A stretch of DNA of 64,000 nucleotides from Ahaetulla prasina (Eukaryota; Chordata; Lepidosauria; Squamata; Colubridae): assembly GCF_028640845.1 (NCBI RefSeq), contig NC_080546.1, positions 36,929,520-36,993,519 of the forward strand, given 5' to 3'. The translations under genes were made by a program, and so were the position numbers. Within the stretch, counting starts at the first letter, position 1, and the number at the start of each line of letters is the position of its first letter. Positions 1 to 12,100 of this stretch are shown one piece after another. The notes beneath the pieces are model-generated. The model made no database searches. It saw only the letters and a program-made list of their open reading frames with translations, and was not told the DNA's origin.

Positions 1-315
1 AGTCATATTAGGAAACAGTCACCATAAATCGTAAGGATACTAGCAACAAGGTTACATTCATACAGTCATAAGTGGAAGGAGATGGGCGATGGGAACGATG
101 ACAAGATTAATAGTAGTGCAGACTTAGTAAATAGTTTGACAGTGTTAAGGGAATTATTTGTTTAGCAGAGTGATGGTGTTCGGGAAAGAAAGTTACAGGA
201 ATGCAGATGTAAATTGTGTTCCTGCATTCAGACAAATATTAGCTGTTTGTCAGGGATGCTTTAACTTGGAATCCTGTACCAAGCAGGGGTTAAAATGCGT
301 TGTGATTCCCTTCAG

Positions 316-486
316 GTTTATTCAAGAGCAAGTAGCGTCCTTTCATCTAGCCCTCAGAGAAGCCTGAACTCTGAGGTGGATGGAGACCAGCACTTCAACT
401 TGAATGGAAACAGTGTCCCAACTGTAACACAGGCCCTAATGACTATGTATCGTCGGCGTTCTCCAGAGGAATTCAACCCTAAATTA
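316..486 (+). CDS. TBC1D9: TBC1D9 exon (first in window), linker before TBC domain
   Basis: Acceptor after CCCTTCAG and donor before GTAGGC. It encodes 57 residues in phase 0: a Ser-rich stretch, then [20 protein letters not shown], ending SPEEFNPKL. It joins in frame to AKEFLKEE of the next exon, the junction I recall in vertebrate TBC1D9. Earlier exons lie off the left edge. Confidence 0.88.
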
Positions 487-3055
487 GTAGGCTGATTATT
501 TATTTTTGGGGGCTCTTAGTTGTATAGCAAAAATACTGTCCTTGTACATTTTAAAATACGTGAATGTAAATTATATCCACACCAGTTTCTTGATTAGGAT
601 GGTGGGTGAAGCCAGTTTCGAAAAATATTTAACATCTTAATTAATTTAAACTTTGTAATATAATATCTGCCTATTTAATATTTTGAAGAATGAAAACCTA
701 ACTTTACTACAAGTGAAAAAAATAAGAAATAAGATATATTTGACAAAAATATATTTTATTGTTCTCTGAATTATTTATGTGTTTTTATTATGGCACGAAT
801 GATGCTGTACAGTGATGGTGAAAGTATCTTTTGGTTGAAAAGGATTATCACAAGTAATTGGTCCTGAGATTATTTCCATCATCTGTATCATCAACTTGGA
901 TAGTTAATTAATTATGTGGCATCAAAAATGTTTTGTTTGATCAAATAAATATGCTTTTGAAATTAACACACTAAGAAAGCTTTATTGTAAGACTAGCCAG
1001 ATATAACATCCCCAAATAAAATTAAGGAACATAATTAAATATCAGGATGAGAAGAGTTATTTCATCATATTTGAAAAACAAGATTAATAGATTTTATTAC
1101 ACAGCATAAGTTTCCCTGTGTATTTTATCGTGTCATATCTATTACTTTTAAGGCAAAAGAATTTTTGAAAGAAGAAGCTTGGAAAATGCATTTTGCTGAG
1201 TATGGCCAAGGTATCTGTATGTATCGTACGGAGAAAACAAGAGACCTTGCATTAAAAGGTATTCCTGAAAACATGAGAGGGGAACTCTGGTTGCTCTTGT
1301 CAGGTAGGTAACATACCTCTAGAAGGCTTTATCAGCAATTGGTTTCTTTGCTCCTGGGGAATTCATCATGTACAAAGTAGGAGATCCAAATGTTGGCTGC
1401 AAGCAAGTGGGAAGTAATAGTTGCATTGCTCAGCATTTTTATTCAGGAGAATATTTCTCTGATTTCATCAGAACTAATTTGGTGATACCAAAGGTGCTTT
1501 TTTCAAGAGACAACTGGACTTTCTTGTTTTTCTTTGAAGATGTTTTACATCCAGGAAGCTTCTTCAGGTCTGACTGGATGATGGGGAATGGAAGGATGTA
1601 TGCTCCTTGCAGACATTTGCATTCTTTTAGTGAGACGTTAAGGCCACCTGGAGGTTTATCTGTGTCATCAAGGTCACCTGACTGGTGCAAATGGGTGTGG
1701 AGCCTTCTCGGAACTGTTGAAAGGACTGTGTTGTACACTGGAGATAGATGAGGTCATATCCCTCGCCCTCTGTTGAGAAAGGGCTGTTCAATTTTGATAT
1801 AGATGGCTTCTTTGACCCCTCTTTCAAACCAGCAATCCTCTCTGTCCAAAATGTGGACTTTGCTGTCTTCCAAAGCTTCTTGAATAAGAAGCGAAACATC
1901 TTCAAAGAAAAACCAGAAAGTCCAGTTGCCTCTTGAAAAAAAACACCAAGGACAACCATGACCTGGATGACTGAGAATCTCCATAGACAGATAACTTGGT
2001 GATAGATTTGTTTAGAAATAAATAGAGATAGAAATAGAGATACAGAATCTAAATAATTAATTACTTTAAAATGTTAAGACCCACCCTTCCCAAATTATGG
2101 AATGAGTAGTGTAATTTAAAGCTCTGGATAAACTTGGTAGTATTATCAAGAGAAAAGCACACTTTTTAATATGTGTTTACATTGGCTGATGAAGTAGAGC
2201 TCCACTGTTGCCTTTAAATGAATTCATATATACATATATGTGTGCACAATATGCACTTGGATAGTGGATTAGTGTGTGTGTGTGATATTTTGGTTCATTT
2301 GGAATAAATATTGTCACCCAACAAACTTATTTTAGGAAAAGAAACAGATTAGCCAATTCACTGGTAAACCAGGTATCTGGCAATAGTTAGTATTAGGGTT
2401 AGGATTAGGGTTAGGGTTGTAAAATCTAGGATTTTAATTAAAACATTGTCTTTTCATAAAGTTGGGCTCCCAAAAAACTCTTTAGATGCCCAGAATTTTG
2501 GATATATAACCTTTTAAAAAATTTTAAAAAATTTATATAATTAGCATCCTTTCCTAAGATGCAGAGTGTTTCTGTTACCTTTAAGATGTCAAACAATGAA
2601 TTATATATTCCTAAAAGTCAGCCAATCTCTTGAGCAGGAGAATGGTCTGTGTAGTTAATTGTTTTTTAAAACATTTTTTAATTAAGTTGTAAAGTATTAT
2701 AAAATGCAAAATACAAAAGTAAATAAAAGAGCAGTGAGAGGGAAGGGAAAGGGGAAAGAGAAGTGAGGAAAGGTAGCCAAAAGAAAAGAAAAAGAAGCAT
2801 TGACTTCTGACTCTCTCTGTTGCAGCAGAATAGGGCATTAATTCCAAATCACTGCTTTTTGTTTTTCCATAATAATATGAACAAGTCATTTCTATAAAGA
2901 TCTATCAATCTAATCTATAAAACCCAAAGTCAAAGTTCTATTCTTTTCCACATCAAGAACAAAATTCAGAAGCAGTTTCCATGTGGAAACAAAAGTACTT
3001 GATCTGTTGCTGTTAATTTGATTCTTGGCCTACATCTATAATCTCTATCTATCTA

Positions 3056-3116
<61 letters not shown>

Positions 3117-6100
3117 ATTTGCCAATGTACTCATTTGCATTTCTAGGAGCAATTAATGAAATGGTTACCCATGCTGGCTATTATGAAGACTTGGTGGAAA
3201 AATCTATGGGGAAATACAATCTTGCAACAGAAGAGATTGAGCGGGATTTGCATCGCTCTCTTCCAGAGCACCCAGCCTTCCAAAATGAGATGGGTATTGC
3301 GGCTCTGCGGCGAGTCCTAACTGCATATGCATTTAGAAATCCAAACATAGGATACTGCCAGGTATCATAAAATAGATTCTTTCACTCATTTTAATGCTTT
3401 TATTGTTTAGTTCAGTGTTTCTCAACCTTGACAACTTTAAGATGGGTTCCCCATCTTAATTCACCAGCCAATAAATGCTGGCTGGGGAATTCAGGGAGTT
3501 GGAAGTCCACCCATCTTATAGTTGTCAAGGTTGAGAAACACTGGTTTAGTTGAATTTTCAGCTGAGGACAGATCTTGAAAATTCAGACTGTTTGTATAAC
3601 ACTGATATATGCTAGCTAATTTAGATACAAATTAATCCATACATTCTGCAGCTTTGCTAGAAATGTACCACTGATAGTAGACTTTGATTCAAGAGGATGG
3701 GCTTCACAAAGGCAACACTTCTTTGTATAAGTATATATAACATCCAAAATACTTTTTATTCCCAATAGACTGTGCTGTAGGTCTTAGAGAAAACTGATAA
3801 AAGAAAAAACATGGGTTCAGTTTTTGCATATTGCTTCATTGTTGTCTCTGCATAATGGATCTTTTTTGTAGTTTGTTACTTTGCAAGTTTTCAAGGAGCC
3901 CTGTAACAAAACAAATGATATTGAAATGTTTAACAATGATTTAATTATCCAGTTAAAAGGGCTTTATTGAGGTTTGCTGGAAGAGGTACCAGAAAATTTA
4001 AACTTTGCCTGCCTTGGCACTTTATCTAGATCTGGTGTCTCAAAGTCAAATAATAATAATAATAATAATATTTTAATTTGTATACCGCCCTTCTCCCGAA
4101 GGACTCAGGGCGGTGAACAGGCAAATAAAATACAAACAAAAACATACACCTTAATTAAAACAACCCTTAAAAAACTGATTAAATTAGCCAAAAAATTTAA
4201 AATAACCTTATACCCCATAAAAATTACAGAATTTAAAACCCACAATTAAAAATTAAAAATTTAGAATTTAAAATCAAGCCAGTCCAGCCAAACGGAATAA
4301 ATAAGTTTTAAGTTCGCGGCGAAAGGTCCCGAGGTCAGGTAGTTGTCGAAGCCCGGGGGGAAGCTCGTTCCACAGGAGCCCCATAGAGAAGGCCCCCCCC
4401 CGGGGGGCCGCCAGTCGACATTGTTTGGCTGACGGCACCCTGAGGAGTCCCTCTCTGTGGGAACGCACCGGACGCTGGGAGATAGAGGCCGGCAGTAGAC
4501 GGTCCCGTAAGTAGCCCGGTCCTAAGCCATGGAGCGCTTTAAAGATGGTAACCAATACCTTGAAGCGCACCCGGAAAACAACAGGTAGCCAGTGCAGTCT
4601 GCGCAGGATAGGTGTTATGTGGGAGCTTCGAACCGCTCCCTCAATAACCCGCGCAGCCGCATTCTGGACTAGCTGAAGTCTCCGGGTGCTCTTCAAGGGG
4701 AGCCCCATGTAGAGAGCATTGCAGTAGTCCAGGCGAGACGTAATGAGAGCATGAGTGACCGTGCATAGGGCATCCCGGTCCAGGAAGGGATGCAACTGGC
4801 GGATCAGGCGAACCTGATAAAAAGCTCTCCTGGAGACGGTCGTCAAATGGTCTTCAAAGGACAACCGACCATCCAGGAGCACGCCCAAGTTGCGTACCTT
4901 CTCCATCGGGGCCAACGACTCGCCCCCGATAGACAGCCGCATCTGCAGCTGACTGTACCGAGGTGCCAGCATCCACAGCCACTCCTTCTTGGAGGGATTA
5001 AGTTTGAGCCTGTTCCTCCCCATCCAGACCCGTACGGCTTCCAAACACCGGAACAGCACTTCGACAGCTTCGCTGGGGTGGCCCGGGGTGGAAAAGTACA
5101 GCTGAGTATCATCAGCATACAGTTGGTATTTCACCCCAAAGCCACTGATGATCTCACCCAGCGGCTTCATATAGATGTTGAACAGGAGGGGTGAGAGGAT
5201 CGATCCCTGCGGCACCCCACACATGAGGCACCAAGCTTCAAAAGTGTTGCATTAGCTTTATGCAACTTTAATTTGAGGGCCACAACTCTTAAGCTTTTTA
5301 ATAGATTGATGTAAAATTTTGTAGGAAATTTAAAAGATGCAATTATCTTTGGTCAATACCCTATTATTTCACAAGCTGAAGAGCTGCTGAGTTGCAATTT
5401 CTGTCTTCTATTTTTTCCCCAATTAGTATTGCGATTTGTGCTAAGAATGACTGGCTGAAATTAAGTTTTCTTGTCTGAGAGTGAATTATAACCTGAGTTT
5501 CCACAATTCTCATCTAATGTCTAAATCTTCCATTACAACACCTTGCTATCACGGTGGTCCATTCAACTTAGATGTAGTAAATGCATTAGTTTTACAAGCA
5601 GATCTTTCTGTGAAAACTGCAAAGAGACCATATCACTTTTGTTACTGAAGTTGTAGCATTTTTCATTAACCAAAATATTATTATTTTGATTATTATTTTT
5701 TCAAGGTCATAAATAGGATAATATAATCTAGAAAATCATCCCCACTTATAGCTGCCCAACGCCTCTTTTCCTTTTCCTTTTCCTTTTCCTTTTCTATTCT
5801 TGCTGAGTAGAGAGATCTTCCTTAATTCTTTTTCTTATTCTCTTGTCTTCGTGCATGGCTGAATCTTTTCTCTTTCTTTCTTTTCTTTGCCTATCAGAGA
5901 GTCTCTGCTTGGTTGTGGCTGTCTATCCCATTACTTGCCCAGCAAAGAGGATCACATGGGAAGGTGCTCATGCGCCTCATGCCAAACCCCGCCTCTTTTC
6001 CTTCCCAGGAACCCCAACTTCCTAGTCAGTCATTCCTGAGCAAGCCTCACTTTCTACTGCCTTTGCCTGAGAGTCCAGCCCAGGGATGGGCTTCAAAAAA

Positions 6101-9100
6101 TTTAGCAAGGGGTTCTCTGCCTGGTTGCTGGGTGGGCATGGCCATGGTGGGGGGGGGCGTTTTTGCCCTCCTGGGCTCCAGAGGCTTTCCTTGAGCCTCT
6201 GGGAGGGCGAAAACAGCCTCCCCAGGCTCCGGAGACCCTCTGGAGGCCAGAAATGTGCCTTCCTGTTTCTGGCCTTCCCAAACTTCCGGTAGACCTGTTT
6301 TTTGCCCTCTGCAAGCCTCCGCATGTGCCCTGCACTTACCTGCATCAAAACAGGTCATTTGAGGATTCCTGGAAGGGGCAGAGTGGGGTGGGTGGGGCCA
6401 ACCAGCAGTGGTATTTGGGGGTTCTCCGCACTACACAGAATCTTAGCTAGAGGTTCTCCGAAAACCCTGTGAACCCCCAGCAGCCCACCCCTGGTCCAGC
6501 CCCACTACAGAGTGAAAGAGTAGACAAGAGTTCCCAGGCAATGCCATTGTTCATTGTGAGATGTCTTGTGCACCAAGGGCATGGTTCAGTCAACCAGGCC
6601 CAGTTGTTGCTATGACACCTGCTGGGGTTGGGCAGTGGTGAACTGGTAAGCTGCCACTGCAAGGCTACTTGACTTATTGGATAATTTTCTGTGCCTTAAT
6701 CTGGTGTCCCTGGTCATGTTGGGCAGGACTTTAGCTCTCACACACTATGATTTTAGGCTACAGAAAATAACTTAGAGGGCTGCATGTTTCAGTCCCCTGA
6801 GTTATAGGATTGGTTAGAAGTACATATCAGTTATATAATAAAAATTCTGGGTAGTCTTATGATCCAGGTAACAGATGTTTTAAAATAGAAATTACATCTA
6901 TTGGAAGAATGTGTGGAGCAACCAGTGGGTCACCTTATTCACAACAGCAGCTCTGAAATATTTCTGTCATAGAGCATTTTAAAATGTTAGGACTACCTTA
7001 ACTCTAAGGTATATTTTCTTGGACGTATATGGGCATTGTTTGAGCCTCCCAAAATATTCAGCTTCTTTAAAGGGCAGCTGGAATATAGGAAGAGATGTTC
7101 ACACTGAATTGAAAGTGCTTTTTCCCCAACTTTGCATATCACTTGTATCTTCCTGTCTAGCGGAGGAAGCTCTTGTTCAGGATTCCAGTCAGCCATTTAT
7201 TCCTGGAAGGATTTTGAAATCTTTATTATCTTATTTTCTTTTCTGCCCAATACCTAACATTCTGTTACCGCTGAATATGCTTTGTCTCCACGAGGCAGTT
7301 TCTGTGAGTTACCATCTTTATTATTTTATTTTATGTTTTAATTTCATTTAATTTTCACTCTGGTTCCCTTGAACCAGAGCCTGCTGATACTATCATCCCA
7401 TTTCTCCACTGCCTGTTTAGATGAATGGCCCTCAATACTTGAAAGTTGTCCTGTTAGAAAGATTAACATTGGACTAACTGAATGCTTTACTACTGACACT
7501 AAGAAAATAAAACCTGTGGAGTCCTCTCTGAGCTTGATTGTTTGCTTGCAGACACTAGGTAACATCAGCAAATCAATAAGATATTTTTCCTATTCATGTT
7601 TTATCATCCCCGTATAGCCTTTTAAAACGTTAGTGAATCCCTCCCGTGATTTTCCTTTGAGAATGAACGTTTTTTATTTATTTATTTACATTTATATCCC
7701 GCCCTTCTCCGAAGACTCAGGGCGGCTTACAGTGTGTAAGGCAATAGTCTCATTCTATTTGTATATTTACAAAGTCAACTTATTGCCCCCCCCAACAATC
7801 TGGGTCCTCATTTTACCTACCTAATAAAGGATGGAAGGCTGAGTCAACCTCGGGCCGGGCTTGAACCTGCAGTAATTGCAGGCTACTGTGTTCTAATAAG
7901 AGGCTTCTTACCAGCCTGAGCTATTACGGCCCTTGGCGTTGGCGACTTTTGTTTTAAATCTCGTGGGAAATATTTTTTGCAATCTTAAGTCATAGCAAGT
8001 TGCTCCTCATATGTCTATTGCTATACAGAATCTGTTACGAAAAATGTATCAAATTAGATAACTATGTGTCTTAATTATTTTCTAGGCCATGAATATTGTT
8101 ACATCAGTCCTGCTTTTGTATGCAAAGGAAGAGGAAGCATTTTGGTTATTGGTGGCTTTATGTGAGCGCATGCTGCCAGATTACTACAATACAAGAGTTG
8201 TTGGTATGTTAATAGAACTAATAATTGGGAAATTATTTAAAACTATCAAAAAGTTACATTTGAGCTGCAGGTTTGGATGTTTGAATCCATTGATATGGAA
8301 TAATAGTAGAACTAGTTAAGTAAGTAGTGATCTGTTACATTTTTTGCTTTATTTCATATCATAGTTAAATATAAGGTACATTTATTTTGTTCCTACTGTG
8401 TAAAATAAATCCATGTTTTTTACAAACTGCAGATATTGCTAAAGTTGTGGTGATTGCCTGATTACTTAAATTGGAAAACAATTATTTAAATAGGCTACTT
8501 TTAATAATAACAGTATTTTTTATTTACAATTATGCAAATCAGTTAATGCATGTTTTTTAAAAGGCCTGTTTTCTGAATGAGAAAATAGTGTAGTTTATAG
8601 GTAGACAACCTCTTGTCCACAAGATGATTTGGTCTAGAATAGTTTCCACAATTGTTCCCATTGGTTATGTTGATTGAAGCAGATGGCAGACAAAATTCAA
8701 AACACCCACTGTAAGTGAACCATCTTAGTCCAAGTCAACATGCATTAACTGGAAAATGCTTTATTTCTGTTTTCTTGGATGGGCATGAATACATATTCTA
8801 TTGACTTCAGTTTCGCTTATCAGATACTTGATTATTCCTTACAGGTGCTCTGGTGGATCAAGGTGTGTTTGAAGAATTAGCTCGGGATTATATCCCACAA
8901 CTCTATGACTGCATGCAAGATTTGGGAGTCATCTCAACCATCTCCCTTTCATGGTTCCTCACACTCTTCCTCAGTGTAATGCCTTTTGAAAGTGCTGTTG
9001 TGGTGGTAGATTGTTTCTTCTATGAGGGTATAAAGGTGATATTTCAGTTAGCACTAGCTGTGCTAGATGCAAATGTAGAGAAGTTGCTGAACTGTAAAGA

Positions 9101-12100
9101 TGATGGTGAAGCGATGACTGTGTTGGGAAGGTAAGTACTCTAATTGTAGATTTTCCTTCCATTCAATTACATTCAGAACAAGTCACTTCCCCCCTCCTTC
9201 AAATTAGTAATTTTGCATTGCCAGAAGCTTTTCATATAACACAGCTTAGCTCTTAGCTCTTAAGTGGAGCCTTTTGGCTTTTAGTGTCCTTTCTTACTAA
9301 TTAGTCTCTGCTAGCCACTTTATTTGAGTGTTTGTTTTCTTTTATTCTTTTGTAACTTGATTTAATTATAAGAGGCAGTTTTCTACAGAGTTAAGTAATT
9401 CCTTTAGTGCGGCATTGTCATTCCTGGCTGCAAGTAATGCCCAAAGAGAAGTCTTGCCCAGCCTTTTTGCTAGAGGTTTTAGAATAAAAAATTCCTGGAA
9501 TTTCATACATGCAGAGCAGAACTCAAATATACCTCCTTCAAATGTGTAAACTATGTTTTCTTTAATCTTTTTGTTTCTGTTGTATTTAGTAGAAGATTTA
9601 ATCACACATAGGCACCTATCACTGTCTCAAGTTTCAACTATCTGTGCATCACTCTGGAATGGTTTAAACCAGAAAGCTATTTAAATGTGTTTTGTAAAGA
9701 CTAAGCTTCAGCGCTGACTTTTCATGTGATTGTCTAAAAATAAAGCATATATTGTTTCTTGAACCACAAGTCAATACACTGCATATATTTCCAAAATGAT
9801 AGAATGTTGGCAACAATATTTAGCTTGCAGGGAAATCCCTTAGTGTAGATTAGACATACTTAGAATAAAATTGGCCTGTTATTGCCAACTTGGCCCAAAT
9901 CAGCTGAAACTAACTGCTACTGTCCTTATTGTTAGCAGGGAATGCTGTGGTTAGGTATGACAAAACACTTTCTCTGTCTCTTTACAAAGTGTCGGAGAAA
10001 GCTTTGGTTGAACAAATCCATGATGGGTGATGCATTTGTAGCCCATTTTGACCATGGCATATGGAAGACTGTGATTTGAAATATGGGAGTATTAAATGAG
10101 CATGAAGTGACAAAGAAAAATAGATACACATTTGCTTTACAAACAAAGAAGGAAAATATAATAGATCTGAATGAAATTAGTGAACACAACTTGATGACAT
10201 AACAGAAATTTGGAAATCCAAGAATGAATGATGAGTAGGGACTGCATAGAAGTCCTGTTTGTTCTGAATATATAATTTAAATATGACAAAGGAATGAAAA
10301 TAAATATAAAATTGTTAATTGATGTGATTATTTATTAAAAGAATTGAGAGAATAAGTGAAGCTAGAATATTGATTTGAAAATAAATATATTGGAGACCAA
10401 AGTAATTGTAATTGACAGAAAAAAATGGAGTGAACAACCTGTATGTAAATGGTAAAAGGCTAATTAAAGATGCAGAAATGAATACAGAAAGGTTAAGATA
10501 TGTAAAAATGTTAGCAAATAGCATGTGGTTTGGAATGAACATTTGTCAAAATAGGCAAAATGACTGACCGAAATATTCTTTTGTTTACTTTGTTAAATGG
10601 CAGCAAGAATGGTATAGATCAAGGGAAACAGAAAAGTAAGCTTCATGTGATGGGAATGAGTTAATAGTTAAGTAATATGTGGTAAGAAGGGATAGAATCC
10701 AGAATGAACTAGTGTTCTAGTGACTAATACAAAGTATGCTGAAGTGGCTGGTTATATAAGAAGAATATATTAGTAAAAATGGAATAAGAAAGCAAGTTAA
10801 TGAAGAAAATAGGAAGGAGGTAAAGTTGGGTTTATAACTATAGTTCTTTTTATTGTTCATTCATTTTAAATTCTTCAGTCTACAATTACTTGTTGTACTT
10901 CTCCACTGTGTATAAAGTTTACCACAAAAGAAAACAGCATGATGGGTATACATGTACCTTACTTTGCCCATTTTTCTTACTTTACATTTTTCCTTGCTTT
11001 ACATTTTTCTCTTCCTCTTCACTACCTCCTTCCATCATAACATTCAAGCATCATTCAGATGCAAGCTTAATGTGTATTATAAAGGTTATTAAGGTATACC
11101 TAGTAAGGTATACTAGGACCTACCTAGTGGCAAGTAATGCCCAAAGAGAAGTCTTGCCCAGCCTTTTGCTAGAGGTTTTAGAATAAAAATTCCTGAATTT
11201 CATACATGCAGAGCAGAACTCAAATATACCTCCTTCAAATGTGTAAACTATGTTTTCTTTAATCTTTTGTTTCTGTTGTATTTAGTAGAAGATTTAATCA
11301 CACATAGGCACCTATCACTGTCTCAAGTTTCAACTATCTGTGCATCACTCTGGAATGGTTTAAACCAGAAAGCTATTTAAATGTGTTTTGTAAAGACTAA
11401 GCTTCAGCGCTGACTTTTCATGTGATGGGAATGAGTTAATAGTTAAGTAATTCCTTTAGTGCGGCATTGTCATTCCTGGCTGCAAGTAATGCCCAAAGAG
11501 AAGTCTTGCCCAGCCTTTTGCTAGAGGTTTTAGAATAAAAATTCCTGAATTTCATACATGCAGAGCAGAACTCAAATATACCTCCTTCAAATTAGTAATT
11601 TTGCATTGCCAGAAGCTTTTCATATAACACAGCTTAGCTCTTAGCTCTTAGCTCTTAAGTGGAGCCTTTTGCTAGAGGTTTTAGAATAAAAATTCCTGAA
11701 TTTCATACATGCAGAGCAGAACTCAAATATACCTCCTTCAAATTAGTAATTTTGCATTGCCAGAAGCTTTTCATATAACACAGCTTAGCTCTTAGCTCTT
11801 AGCTCTTAGCTCTTAGCTCTTAGCTCTTAGCTCTTAGCTCTTAGCTCTTAGCTCTTAGCTCTTAGCTCTTAGCTCTTAGCTCTTAGCTCTTAGCTCTTAA
11901 GTGGAGCCTTTTGGCTTTTAGTGTCCTTTCTTACTAATTAGTCTCTGCTAGCCACTTTATTTGAGTGTTTGTTTTCTTTTATTCTTTGTAACTTGATTTA
12001 ATTATAAGAGGCAGTTTTCTACAGAGTTAAGTAATTCCTTTAGTGCGGCATTGTCATTCCTGGCTGCAAGTAATGCCCAAAGAGAAGTCTTGCCCAGCCT

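Noticed and set aside
7830..7938. tRNA gene on the minus strand
   Set aside because: The box A and box B words belong to a SINE head. The cloverleaf is degraded and an LINE-type tail follows.
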